DNA of 64,000 nucleotides from Magnetospirillum sp. UT-4 (GTDB lineage: Bacteria > Pseudomonadota > Alphaproteobacteria > Rhodospirillales > Magnetospirillaceae). The stretch lies in NCBI RefSeq assembly GCF_902729435.1, contig NZ_CACVCG010000013.1:1-64000 (forward strand). The letters run 5' to 3'. Shown here piece by piece: positions 33,424 to 42,064 of the stretch (its first letter is position 1; each line of letters begins with the position of its first letter). The notes under the pieces were generated by a model. It did no database searches, was not told the origin of the DNA, and saw only the letters and a program-made list of their open reading frames with translations. The position numbers and the translations under genes are program-made.

Positions 33424-34340
33424 CGGGCGATCTCCGCGGACAGCCGGCGCAGCGTTTCCTGAAGCCACGAATCATTGCTCAGGTCGGTCTGTTCCCCGGC
33501 CGCCACCAGGCGCTTGAAGTGCTGGTATTCCAGCGCCCAGGTGGGATCGTCCTGGACCAGCGTCAGGGTTTCCTCGGGCGGGCGGCCCGAGGGCAGGATC
33601 CGGGTCCGCCGGGTGAAGGTGGCCGGCCCCCACTTGCACAGGGATTCGATGTGGGCCGAGCCCTTCTCGGCCAGGATGTCGCAGGTGAAGTGGTTGCGCC
33701 ACATGCACAGCGTCATCTCCAGCTCGATCCGCGGCCGGTTCGCCTCGGAGCCGATGATGACGTGGTCCGGTGCCCGGTTCTCGAAGCGGTTGGCGGCGAC
33801 GACGGTGAAGGTGTCGGCAAGCGGGCCGAACCAGAACCGGCAGGTATCGAGCAGATGCGAGCCGAGATCCGGCAGCACGCCGGCGCCCTCGTCACGCCAC
33901 GCCGACTCGCGGACCTGCCGTGCCGTGCCGTTGCCGTAGAACATGCGGCAGGAATAGATGGTGCCAAGGTCGCCCGAGGCGATCAGGTCGCGCATGCGGG
34001 CGAAATGCGGCTCGAACCGGTGGTTGTAGGCGGTGTAGCACACCGCGCGGTTGGCACGGGCGATGCGCTCGAGTTCGGCGATGTCCTGGTCCCTGGCGGC
34101 CCAGAGCGGCTTTTCCACCAGCACATGCTTGCCGTGCGACAGGAAGTACCTCAGCAGCTCGACCTTGGGCTCGTCCGGCAGACAGGCGAGGACGGCGTCA
34201 TAGGCGTCGAGCGGCACCTCGTGCGCGGACCTGTAGTCGGCTTCCGGGTTGACCGGATCGACCGAGGCGACGAAGTCCGCGCCGGCGAATTTGCGGCGCT
34301 TGTATCCCTGGATACCGAGGCCGACGACGATGGCGCGCAT
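33420..34340 (-). CDS. Gfo/Idh/MocA-family oxidoreductase
   Basis: The 306-residue protein starts MRAIVVGLGIQGYKRRKF, a Rossmann NAD(P)-binding start, and has the EKPLW motif (HGKHVLVEKPLWA) characteristic of this family, then the substrate domain including GVLPDLGSHLLDTCRFWFG with a catalytic His candidate. Members oxidise or reduce sugar ring hydroxyls, often at C3 in nucleotide-sugar pathways such as WlbA. Its genomic partner is the Cys-less dehydrogenase homologue, which it overlaps by 4 bases. Together they may create a keto- or dialdo-sugar. Start ATG 34340 fits the conserved N-terminus. Confidence 0.85.
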   Translation of the reverse strand: MRAIVVGLGIQGYKRRKFAGADFVASVDPVNPEADYRSAHEVPLDAYDAVLACLPDEPKVELLRYFLSHGKHVLVEKPLWAARDQDIAELERIARANRAVCYTAYNHRFEPHFARMRDLIASGDLGTIYSCRMFYGNGTARQVRESAWRDEGAGVLPDLGSHLLDTCRFWFGPLADTFTVVAANRFENRAPDHVIIGSEANRPRIELEMTLCMWRNHFTCDILAEKGSAHIESLCKWGPATFTRRTRILPSGRPPEETLTLVQDDPTWALEYQHFKRLVAAGEQTDLSNDSWLQETLRRLSAEIAR

Positions 34341-34345
34341 GGCGG

Positions 34346-35896
34346 TCAGCGCTCGTACTTGGCGCGCGCCTCGACGGCGTCGATCTTGGCCAGCACGTCG
34401 TCGGGCCGCACCGGGATGTTGCCGTCGCATTCGCACTCCACCGCCGCCGCCATGGAGCCGATGATGGTCGCCACCACCGGGTCGCCGGTCGCCAGCATGG
34501 AGAGGGTGGAATAGGCCAGCAGCGCGTCACCCGCCCCGACGGCATCGACCACCCGATCGACGAAGGAATCGACGACGAAGAAGGAATCCAGCGATTCGTG
34601 GTCGTGCGAGCGGCAGGTCAGCACGCCGCGATCGCCCAGCTTCAGGATCAGCACCTTGGCTTTGGCCGCCTCGTAGACCTGCACCGCCAGCGGCCGCACG
34701 CCCGAATCCTGATCCGCCAGGGCGAAGCGCGCCTCACGCTCGTTGGGGGTGATGAGATCGAAGCCCTGGAACTCGGTGATGTTGCCCCAGCGGCTGGCGA
34801 CCTGGCTGTCGGCAACCTTGAAGGTGTTGTCCGGGATGGCGCCGACCAGGGCGGGAATGGTGCGGCGGTTGAAGATCCCGTGGCGGAAATCGGCGAAGAC
34901 CACCGCGTCGGCCGGCGTCGATCGCACCGCCGCGCCCAGCTTGGCGACGACCTCGTCCGAAATGGAGCGGTTGTCCAGGGTGTCGACCTTGAGCAGGCGG
35001 TAGCCGCCGGCGACGATGGCGTTCTTGTTGGTGGTCGGCCGCGTGGGGTCGATGATCGCCCGGCAGTCGACGCCCGACTCCTTCAGGCCCTCGAGAACGA
35101 AATCCTTGTGGGGATCGTCCCCCAGGACGGTGGAGAACACCACCTCGGCCCCGGCAGCGCGGATGTGTTCGGCCACCACCGCGGCGCCACCGATGTAGTC
35201 CTTGCGCTCCTGGAACAGCACGCTCATGGTCGGCGTCTTGGTCTGGCCGCCGATCATGGCGCACTGGGTCAGGCTATCGACGATGGTGTCACCCAGCACA
35301 TGCACGCGCTTGCCGGCGAACCGCCCGAGCGCGGCGCGCAGATCGTCGAACCCGATGCCGGCCATGTCCATCAGGGTCAGAAGCTTCTCGGTCTTGAGGT
35401 TCGGCGGCTCCAGCTCGATCAGCCGCGAGGACGAATACACGATGTCGCCGGGGGTGAAGATCACCTCGCCGCCGTAACTCCCGACGGTCTCCACCTCTTC
35501 CTGGGTCTTGGGCGGCAGACCGGTCGCGGTATATTCGTAGCCCTTGGCGAAGTAATCGGGCTGCAGCCGGAGAAGGTTGTCGATCGGCTTGTCGTTGGGG
35601 TCGATGATGACGTAATCGACGATCTCGAACGCCGCCAGGTTCAACGCCCGCAGGTCCTGGGGCACGTGGGGGCGGTGTTGGCCCTTGGCGATGTGGCGGT
35701 CGGCGGTCAGGCTGGCGATCAGGATGTCGGCCTTGCTCTTGGCGTAGATCAGATGCCGGAGATGGCCCGGATGCACGACGTCGAAGACGCCATGGCACAT
35801 GATGGCCTTGCGCTTGCGCGGCCGCGGGCCGAGGACCTCGATCAGCTCGTCAACGGTCTTGATCTTGTGCTTGAACCGGTCGGTCAATGAAATCAT
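34346..35896 (-). CDS. bifunctional nucleotidyltransferase/PfkB kinase, HldE-like with reversed domain order
   Basis: The 516-residue protein has an N-terminal cytidylyltransferase-like domain (HGVFDVVHPGHLRHL, residues 35-49, with the HxGH active site) and a C-terminal ribokinase/PfkB domain (about residues 195-516) ending in VVDAVGAGDALLAYS with the catalytic Asp near residue 457. Canonical HldE, which phosphorylates heptose 7-phosphate at C1 and later adenylylates heptose 1-phosphate, has the opposite order: kinase first, transferase second. Both active sites look intact here. A GmhB phosphatase and a transaldolase are encoded upstream on the same strand. It plausibly activates a heptose (or similar sugar) but the nucleotide is not predictable. 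Confidence 0.83.
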   Translation of the reverse strand: MISLTDRFKHKIKTVDELIEVLGPRPRKRKAIMCHGVFDVVHPGHLRHLIYAKSKADILIASLTADRHIAKGQHRPHVPQDLRALNLAAFEIVDYVIIDPNDKPIDNLLRLQPDYFAKGYEYTATGLPPKTQEEVETVGSYGGEVIFTPGDIVYSSSRLIELEPPNLKTEKLLTLMDMAGIGFDDLRAALGRFAGKRVHVLGDTIVDSLTQCAMIGGQTKTPTMSVLFQERKDYIGGAAVVAEHIRAAGAEVVFSTVLGDDPHKDFVLEGLKESGVDCRAIIDPTRPTTNKNAIVAGGYRLLKVDTLDNRSISDEVVAKLGAAVRSTPADAVVFADFRHGIFNRRTIPALVGAIPDNTFKVADSQVASRWGNITEFQGFDLITPNEREARFALADQDSGVRPLAVQVYEAAKAKVLILKLGDRGVLTCRSHDHESLDSFFVVDSFVDRVVDAVGAGDALLAYSTLSMLATGDPVVATIIGSMAAAVECECDGNIPVRPDDVLAKIDAVEARAKYER

Positions 35897-35911
35897 GCGG
35901 GCCTCGCGCCG

Positions 35912-36907
35912 TCACTTGTCGCCGAGAAACTTGAACCACGTCTCGGTGGCCTTGGCGATGGAGGAGGGGTCCCACAGGGGCGCCTCGCGCCAGTATTCGA
36001 TGTTGTCGAGGATGAGGCGGACCCCCTCCTCGAAGGACACCTTCGGGTGCCAGCCCAGATCGGTGGTGATCCGGGTAATGTCCGCCCAGGTGCAGTCGGG
36101 CTCGCCCGGGCGCTTGGGAATGTGAATCTTGTCGCCGCCCAGCAGTTCCACCAACCGATTGACCGATTGCGGCTTTCCCGCCCCCAGGTTCCACACCTGG
36201 CCGGTCATGGGCGTTCTGGCGGCGGCGTAGAACGCCTCCGCGACGTCGGTGACGTAAAGGAAATCGCGGGTCTGGTTGCCGTCGCCGACCACCGTGAACG
36301 GCTTTCCCGCCAGCTTCTGGCGCAGGAACACGCCGAACACCGCGCCGTAGGCACCGGAGGTGCGGGAACGGGTGCCGTAGGCGTTGAAGATGCGAATCGC
36401 GTTGACCGGCAGGCCGTAGCACTGGTGCCAGTGGAAACACGCCTGCTCGGCCTGGTACTTGGACAAGGCATAGGGGTACTGGGGACGGATCGGGTGATCC
36501 TCGCGCGTCGGGACGTCGGCAAGCCCGTAGCATGAGGACGAGGCGGCATAGACGAACTTCTCGACGCCGGCGGCACGGGCGCATTCAAGCACACGCACGG
36601 TGCCCTGGACATTGGCGTCCATGTACTCGATCGGTTGCTCGATGGAGGGCACGATGTCGCCGATGCCGGCGAAGTGGAAGACGTAGCGCGCGTCGCGGAA
36701 CAGGCTGCTTCCAGGCTCGAGAGCGCGAATGTCACCCTTCTCGAGCACCACGTCGGCCTGGCCGGCATGGTGGGCGATATTGGCCTCGCGCCCGCCGATC
36801 AGGCTGTCGATGACCCGGACCGCGAAGCCGTCGGCAACCAGGACGTCCACCATGTGCGACCCGATGAAGCCGGCCCCGCCGGTGACGACTGCGACCGGCC
36901 GAGTCAT
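35912..36907 (-). CDS. NAD-dependent sugar epimerase/dehydratase
   Basis: The 331-residue SDR-extended enzyme begins RPVAVVTGGAGFIGSHMVDVL (GxxGxxG), and has the FHFAGIGDIVPSIEQP segment, ASSSCYG with the catalytic Ser region, and YPYALSKYQAEQ with the YxxxK pair. It resembles UDP-glucose/GDP-mannose epimerases and 4,6-dehydratases; the exact reaction is not determinable. ATGA overlap with the transaldolase gene upstream fixes its start at 36907. In this operon it likely modifies the activated sugar made by the kinase/nucleotidyltransferase. Confidence 0.85.
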   Translation of the reverse strand: MTRPVAVVTGGAGFIGSHMVDVLVADGFAVRVIDSLIGGREANIAHHAGQADVVLEKGDIRALEPGSSLFRDARYVFHFAGIGDIVPSIEQPIEYMDANVQGTVRVLECARAAGVEKFVYAASSSCYGLADVPTREDHPIRPQYPYALSKYQAEQACFHWHQCYGLPVNAIRIFNAYGTRSRTSGAYGAVFGVFLRQKLAGKPFTVVGDGNQTRDFLYVTDVAEAFYAAARTPMTGQVWNLGAGKPQSVNRLVELLGGDKIHIPKRPGEPDCTWADITRITTDLGWHPKVSFEEGVRLILDNIEYWREAPLWDPSSIAKATETWFKFLGDK

Positions 36908-37635
36908 GGCGCACCGGTGCGGATGCTGTAGCCGGCGGCGCAGGCATCGTCGTAGAACATGCGCACCGTCTCGAGCGAAAAGGCGTCCAGATCCTTGCCC
37001 ACCACCGCCAGCTTCGCCAGAACGTCCGCGGTCACCGTGATGATGTGGCACCCCACCGCGTCGGCCTGAAAGATGTTGAGGATTTCGCGCGGGCTGGCCC
37101 ACAGCAATTCGGCCTTCGGGCGCCCCTGCAGCAGGGCGCGGCAGCGCGCCATGACCGGCACCGGGTCGATTCCGGTATCGGCGATCCGCCCGGCGAAGAC
37201 CGAGACGATCGCGGGTGTGTCGGCGTGCAGGCAGCCGGCCACCGCGGCCACCTGCGCTTCGGTGGTGATGGCGGTGACGTTGAGCACCACGCCCGCGGAC
37301 GAAAGTTCGCGCAGGATCGGCCCGGTGAACTCGCCCTTGGTGTTGGTGACCGGAATCTTGACGTTGACGTTTCCACCCCACGAGGCGATGGCCCGCGCCT
37401 GCCCCGCCATGGTCGGCAGGTCGTCGGCGAAGACCTCGAGCGACACCGGACGATCGGTCACCGCCTCGAGCAGGCTGCGGCCGAACGACTCGTAATCGGT
37501 GACGCCGGCCTTGCGCATCAGGGTGGGGTTGGTGGTGAAACCTTTGACCAGCGGATTGGCACGAAGCTGCAGAATGCTGTCGATGCTTGCGCCATCCGCG
37601 AAAATTTTGATCTTCAATGCATCGAGAGGGGACAT
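36904..37635 (-). CDS. transaldolase-family (small TalC/FSA-like) aldolase
   Basis: The 243-residue TIM-barrel protein has KGFTTNPTLMRKAG (residues 31-44), and NVNVKIPVTN with the Schiff-base Lys 93, both hallmarks of transaldolase/fructose-6-phosphate aldolase. True transaldolase moves a three-carbon unit between sugar phosphates and can produce sedoheptulose 7-phosphate, the starting material for heptose synthesis. Its presence directly between GmhB and an epimerase is striking for a normally housekeeping enzyme. It might instead act as an aldolase building a higher-carbon sugar. ATG 37635 starts 6 bases after the GmhB stop. Confidence 0.85.
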   Translation of the reverse strand: MSPLDALKIKIFADGASIDSILQLRANPLVKGFTTNPTLMRKAGVTDYESFGRSLLEAVTDRPVSLEVFADDLPTMAGQARAIASWGGNVNVKIPVTNTKGEFTGPILRELSSAGVVLNVTAITTEAQVAAVAGCLHADTPAIVSVFAGRIADTGIDPVPVMARCRALLQGRPKAELLWASPREILNIFQADAVGCHIITVTADVLAKLAVVGKDLDAFSLETVRMFYDDACAAGYSIRTGAP

Positions 37636-37641
37636 GAGCGG

Positions 37642-38199
37642 TCAGGAGCCCTTCGCCAGGCGGTCAAGAATTACGTTTACGGCCTGTCCGAGAGAGCGAA
37701 CGCACGCATCGGGCCTCTGCGGCGAAGCCTCGGCGTATCCCCTTCGGACATACAGCGTATAGCATCCGGCCCCCTGCCCCGCAACGATATCACTGGCGCG
37801 GTCGCCGACAAGGAAGCTGCGCGACCTATCGATGCGGTGGCGGGCGGCGGCCTCGATCAGCATGCCGGGCTTCGGCTTGCGGCAGTCACAACCGTCCGTC
37901 TGGCGGTGGGGACAGACCAGGATGTCATCGACCGGCACCCGTTGGCGCAGACGCGCGTTCATGGCCGCAACCGTCGCGGCATCGACGAGGCCGTTGCCGA
38001 TATCGGGCTGGTTGGTCACCACGATCACCACCAGGCCGGCCGCCTTCAACCGGGCGACCGCCGCCGTCGTCCCCGGGAACAGGCGGAAGTCCTCGATCCT
38101 GCGCGGCGCGTAGGGCTTGCCGTCGATGACGAGGGAGCGGTTGAGGACGCCGTCGCGGTCGAGAAATACGGCACGGCTCAGTCGTTGACGATTTTCCAT
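37642..38199 (-). CDS. gmhB: D,D-heptose 1,7-bisphosphate phosphatase (GmhB-like HAD)
   Basis: The 185-residue HAD phosphatase begins with AVFLDRDGVLN, Asp 14 and 16 being the nucleophile and acid/base, then VVTNQPDIGNG, and the GmhB-specific zinc-loop CPHRQTDGCDCRKPKPGM, with Cys-x-His and Cys-x-Cys ligands, and a VGDRASDIVAG motif. GmhB removes the C7 phosphate from heptose 1,7-bisphosphate. Start is ATG 38199, which lies 22 bases inside the 3' end of the upstream gene, a noticeable overlap. Together with the GmhA-like isomerase and the kinase/nucleotidyltransferase it completes a heptose activation set. Confidence 0.87.
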   Translation of the reverse strand: MENRQRLSRAVFLDRDGVLNRSLVIDGKPYAPRRIEDFRLFPGTTAAVARLKAAGLVVIVVTNQPDIGNGLVDAATVAAMNARLRQRVPVDDILVCPHRQTDGCDCRKPKPGMLIEAAARHRIDRSRSFLVGDRASDIVAGQGAGCYTLYVRRGYAEASPQRPDACVRSLGQAVNVILDRLAKGS

Positions 38200-39416
38200 T
38201 GGGGATCTTCGATGAGCGGCTTGCTGGCGCGCAGATTGAGGCGCCACAGCACACGGGCGGTGACGAAACGGCGGTTGCGGATGTGCCAGCGGACGAGACT
38301 GCGGAACTGGCGTGCCAGCATGGCGGTCCGCCACACCGTGCGGGACACGAAGCGGACGAACTGCAAGGGAAGGTGGCCATCCCGGTTGATGGCCCCGCGC
38401 AGGATGGCCGAGCTGTCCTTGACGCACCGTGCAAGTTCCGGCGTTACGCCGCCCTGGTGGAAAACCACCGGTGTCAGGAACAGGTCACGCTTCAGCGGAT
38501 CCATCACCGGCCCGGCCCACAGGGCATGCAGCCGCGCACGCCGAACCAATCCGCCGAGCCACCAGTTGACGTCGGGATCGGGGCGCAGGTCGAAGGTGAG
38601 GTCGGCTTCGCGGGTGAGGCTGATCATTCCCACATCGTCGCTGTCGGTGATGATCATGACGTCGCGGGCATCGGGAAAATTGCGGTAGATGTAGTCGCCG
38701 TCCAGCGTCCATTCGTCGAAGGTGGAGGTGTCGTGCTCCCGCAGCGCCCCGTAATCCACCAGGATCGGACACCAGCTGAAGCTGTAGATGACAATGCCGC
38801 CGGAAGCTCGCCAGAACACCGAAATCGGCGAGTGGGCGAAGGCCGGGCTGCCGAATTCGTAGCGCTTGGTCTCGGAATGGAGATTGGCTAGGCCGATCTC
38901 CATGAGTTCGCGGGCCCCGATCGCCATCGGCTGGTCTGGGCGCATGCGGCCGCGGGACACCAACTCCTGTTCGATAGGGTCCTGCGAAAAGCGGATCGCC
39001 ACGCTGAACAACACCTTCACGCCCTGGCGGGCATAGTGCTCGATACGGGCCAGCGAGCCGTCCGACAGGATGATGTCGGGGGTCAGGAACACCCCGAGCG
39101 CGCCATCGGCGAAGCACCGCTCGGACACCAGGCGGTGGCCGAGGGACTGCATCCGCATCTTGCTGTCCTCGGGTCCCGGCATCGGGATCTCGAACCACAC
39201 CACCTCGCAATGGGCCTGCAACTGGTGGAACAGGGGCTCGTCCTGAATGTCGGCCCAATCCGTCGCGGTCGTCGCCAGCAGGAATTTGTTCTTCCGCGCC
39301 GGGTCCAGCGCCGGCAGGTTGCCCGGCGACAGCATGGACGCCACCAGATAGCGCAGCAGATAGCCTCGGTGGACGGCGCCCCAGAAGATGGCCATGAAAT
39401 AGAACGGCTTGATCAT
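38178..39416 (-). CDS. uncharacterised glycosyltransferase-like protein, homologue of the gene at the right edge
   Basis: The 412-residue protein shares conserved blocks in the same order with the gene at 62948-64000: GALxVxLTPD (residues 105-114), HSETxxYEF (180-188), SWxPILxDY (214-222), HDTS (228-231), WTLDGxYI (236-243) and a distal DxxKRxLF. These resemble a GT-A-like glycosyltransferase in which an Asp motif precedes a GS/DG loop, but I do not recognise a named family. The first 45 residues are hydrophobic and may be a membrane-proximal helix. It lies between the ABC exporter ATPase and GmhB genes with overlaps at both ends, so a role in the same glycan is likely. Confidence 0.6.
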   Translation of the reverse strand: MIKPFYFMAIFWGAVHRGYLLRYLVASMLSPGNLPALDPARKNKFLLATTATDWADIQDEPLFHQLQAHCEVVWFEIPMPGPEDSKMRMQSLGHRLVSERCFADGALGVFLTPDIILSDGSLARIEHYARQGVKVLFSVAIRFSQDPIEQELVSRGRMRPDQPMAIGARELMEIGLANLHSETKRYEFGSPAFAHSPISVFWRASGGIVIYSFSWCPILVDYGALREHDTSTFDEWTLDGDYIYRNFPDARDVMIITDSDDVGMISLTREADLTFDLRPDPDVNWWLGGLVRRARLHALWAGPVMDPLKRDLFLTPVVFHQGGVTPELARCVKDSSAILRGAINRDGHLPLQFVRFVSRTVWRTAMLARQFRSLVRWHIRNRRFVTARVLWRLNLRASKPLIEDPQWKIVND

Positions 39417-40183
39417 TGCGCCGCAGCCGCTTCGGAATTGAGGTGATGGTAGCGTTCGATGACCTCATCGACGTCGCCCAGGGCGATGATCCTTCCGCCA
39501 TGCAGCAGAGCCGCCCGGTTGCACATGGACTGGATCAGCGCGTCGGAATGCGAGGCGAGGATCAGGATGCTGGTCCGCTCAACCAGATCGTCCACACGTT
39601 GCTTGGCACGCTCGGCGAAGCGTGCGTCGCCGGCCCCGAGCCCCTCGTCGAGAATGAGGATCTCCGGGTCGATGCTGGTGGCGATGGCGAAACCCAGACG
39701 CACCATCATGCCCGACGAATAGGTCCGGACCGGCAGGCCGAGAAAGTCCCCGAGCTCGGAGAAGGCGACGATTTCCGGAGTCTTGCGGTCGATCTCGGTC
39801 GAGCTCATGCCCAGGAACATGCCACAGGTGCGGATGGTTTCGTACCCAGTGTCGTCCATGTCGAGGCCGGGAAGGATATTGAACAGGGTGGACACGCGGC
39901 CGTTGATGACCGCGCTGCCCTCGGTCGGGTGGTAGATGCGGGCCAGCACCTTCAGCAAGGTGGTCTTGCCGGCACCGTTGTGGCCGATCAGGCCAATCCG
40001 GTCGCCGTGGCCGATCTCGAGATTGATGGAATCGAGCGCCCGCACCACAACATGTCCGCCGCTTTCCTTCGAGCGCCGGATGAACCCGCCGGTCGCCCGT
40101 TTCACCAACTCATGGCGGAAACTGCGCTGCGAACCGTAGATGGGGAAATCGAGGGCAACGTCCTCAAGGCTGATATGCGCCAT
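39413..40183 (-). CDS. ABC transporter ATPase for polysaccharide export (KpsT/Wzt type)
   Basis: The 256-residue ATPase begins AHISLEDVALDFPIYG, the usual KpsT/Wzt/TagH start, and has Walker A GHNGAGKTT, a signature YSSGMMVRLGF (variant of LSGGQ, typical of this subfamily), and Walker B ILILDEGLGAGD. A GTG at 40192 is possible, but ATG 40183 matches the conserved N-terminus better. It lacks the long C-terminal carbohydrate-binding domain of O-antigen Wzt proteins that bind a terminal residue, so it is closer to capsule KpsT or TagH-like types. It overlaps the next gene downstream by 4 bases and powers export with the permease. Confidence 0.9.
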   Translation of the reverse strand: MAHISLEDVALDFPIYGSQRSFRHELVKRATGGFIRRSKESGGHVVVRALDSINLEIGHGDRIGLIGHNGAGKTTLLKVLARIYHPTEGSAVINGRVSTLFNILPGLDMDDTGYETIRTCGMFLGMSSTEIDRKTPEIVAFSELGDFLGLPVRTYSSGMMVRLGFAIATSIDPEILILDEGLGAGDARFAERAKQRVDDLVERTSILILASHSDALIQSMCNRAALLHGGRIIALGDVDEVIERYHHLNSEAAAAQ

Positions 40184-40193
40184 TCCGCCCACC

Positions 40194-40988
40194 CTAAAGC
40201 CAGTAGACGACGCGGCACCGCAGCTTGCGGAACAGCCAGAACGTGAATGCCGAGCCCACGATCGCCATCACCACCCCCACCGCATAGGACAACAGCGCCG
40301 GCGCCTGCCCGAGCAGCGGCGAGCGGATCAGGTCCACCAAGTGGAACAAGACGTTGAAATTGGACAGGTATTGCCCGCGGTGGCCCAACTGTTCGGGAGC
40401 CCAGAACACCGGCGTGACGAACATCGCCACCTGCAACAGGCTGCTTACCACCTGCTGGACGTCTCGGTAACGGGCGCAGATCATGCCGAACAGCACGGCG
40501 GCCCAGACCCCGTTCACCGCGATGATGACCAGGCCCGGCAGCAGCAGCAGGGTCTCAGGGCGCAACGGCACAGACAGGGCGGCCGCCATCAGGACGTAGA
40601 TGGCCAGGTTGTGCGCGAACGTGATCAGGCTGCGCCACACCTGGGCGCAGGCGAGGAGGGAGAAATTGAAGCTGGTCTGGGTCAGCAGGCCGGAATTGGT
40701 GATGAAGGTGCTGCAGCCCTCGGTCACCAGACCCGAGACCAGGACCCAGCTGATCATCCCCGAACACAGGAACGGCAGATAGCTCTCCGGCGCCTGGTTC
40801 CACAGCGCGGCATAGAGGAAGCCCATGGTCCCGACGAAAAAGCCAAGGCTGAGCGAGGACCAGAAGGGACCGATCAAGGTACGGCGGTAGCGCCGCCGGA
40901 CCTCGGCCCAGCCCATACGGCCCCACAACCGCCAATTCCCGACCCCGTCCAGAACATCGGACACGGCAATATTAGTGATTGATGTCAT
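40194..40988 (-). CDS. ABC transporter permease for polysaccharide export (KpsM/Wzm type)
   Basis: The 264-residue integral membrane protein has about six hydrophobic segments, with the basic-rich cytoplasmic N-terminus ending in WAEVRRRYRRTLIGPFWSSL, the hallmark of the ABC-2/KpsM/TagG family, and the EGCSTF and conserved GLL-type regions. It moves lipid-linked polysaccharide across the inner membrane with the ATPase encoded next. It begins the operon that runs to about 28021; 90 bases separate it from the SGNH gene upstream. Dimers of this subunit form the channel. Confidence 0.9.
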   Translation of the reverse strand: MTSITNIAVSDVLDGVGNWRLWGRMGWAEVRRRYRRTLIGPFWSSLSLGFFVGTMGFLYAALWNQAPESYLPFLCSGMISWVLVSGLVTEGCSTFITNSGLLTQTSFNFSLLACAQVWRSLITFAHNLAIYVLMAAALSVPLRPETLLLLPGLVIIAVNGVWAAVLFGMICARYRDVQQVVSSLLQVAMFVTPVFWAPEQLGHRGQYLSNFNVLFHLVDLIRSPLLGQAPALLSYAVGVVMAIVGSAFTFWLFRKLRCRVVYWL

Positions 40989-41078
40989 GTGAACGGTACG
41001 CCGGTCCTTGCGTGCGGGAGGCCTACTATAGCAAAGACCCTTCCCAATTCAACACGGCACCCACATGGGCCGCCCAGG

Positions 41079-42062
41079 TCACGGCGGCAGCACCTTTGCG
41101 CCGAGATAGGACAACAGCTGGTTCGCCATGATGGCGTGTCCCTTGGCGTTGGGATGAGGATCACCCGGCATGTTCCACAGCGTGCGGGCATCGATGCCGC
41201 GCAGACCGTCGAGGAAATCCAGGTAGCCGGCCCCGACCTCGGCGGCAAGATCCCTGACCTTGTCGTGAATCGCCTGGAATGGGTAGTCGTTCAGGTAATG
41301 AAGGTCCGGCGTCATGGTGATGACGAGGGTGATGCCGCGGGCACGGCATTCCCGCGCCAGCCACGCCACCTCGTCCCGGGCCTGCCGCCACGGTTCGGAC
41401 TCATCCGCAAACAGCCGTTCGTAGCGGACCCTGTAACTGTCCTGCAAACCGAGCTTGGCCGACAGGAAGTTCAGCCTGCTCCACGCCATCACCGCCAGCT
41501 GCGAATTTCGCATGATCGGGTTGTTGCCACCGGACGCCGAAGGCTGCGGCCCGTTCACGAAGAGAGACAGGACGACAAGGTTCGGATCGAGGCTGGCGCC
41601 CACGGCCTTGAAATGAGCGATCTGCCTCTTGACGTTGTGGTTCGCGACCCCGGCATTGATTATCTCGACCCGTCGCCCCTCGGCATTCAACGTGTCTTCG
41701 ACCACCTCGGTATAGACCTCGGCTGCCGGCACGCCCCATCCGAACGTTATCGAATTGCCGAGAACTAGGATTCGGTAGACACCCTCGGGCTTGGTCGCCA
41801 CCGGGTAGTCTCGATCCCGAAAGCCCATCGCGTTGATCTTGATCTCGGTGTTCTGCAGTACCGCGCTTTTCCCCGGAAGGTGCTCGACCCCGACATCCGG
41901 GTTGGCCGCCTCGTGACGGGTAAGCTCGACGCTGTAACGCCACATCTCGATGTCGTAGTTGGTCCCGGACGCGTTGAGCAGCCGGACGAGAATCTCGAGC
42001 GATGCAAGTGATACGGCAAGAACGAGGACGGACAGACCGAGCGCCCGGAGAATCCTGAGCAT
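41079..42062 (-). CDS. SGNH/GDSL-like hydrolase, membrane anchored, with GNS motif
   Basis: The 327-residue protein has one N-terminal transmembrane helix (residues 4-28) and a periplasmic SGNH domain. Block I reads LVLGNSITFGWG (Ser 104) where GDS is expected, and the C-terminal catalytic dyad is GDPHPNAKGH. Ser, Asp and His needed for catalysis are kept. SGNH proteins beside MBOAT O-acyltransferases, as here (42065), act as partner acyltransferases that move acyl groups onto polysaccharides. It lies 2 bases downstream of the MBOAT stop and is probably the same transcript. Acyl group and sugar unknown. Confidence 0.8.
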   Translation of the reverse strand: MLRILRALGLSVLVLAVSLASLEILVRLLNASGTNYDIEMWRYSVELTRHEAANPDVGVEHLPGKSAVLQNTEIKINAMGFRDRDYPVATKPEGVYRILVLGNSITFGWGVPAAEVYTEVVEDTLNAEGRRVEIINAGVANHNVKRQIAHFKAVGASLDPNLVVLSLFVNGPQPSASGGNNPIMRNSQLAVMAWSRLNFLSAKLGLQDSYRVRYERLFADESEPWRQARDEVAWLARECRARGITLVITMTPDLHYLNDYPFQAIHDKVRDLAAEVGAGYLDFLDGLRGIDARTLWNMPGDPHPNAKGHAIMANQLLSYLGAKVLPP

Positions 42063-42064
42063 GT

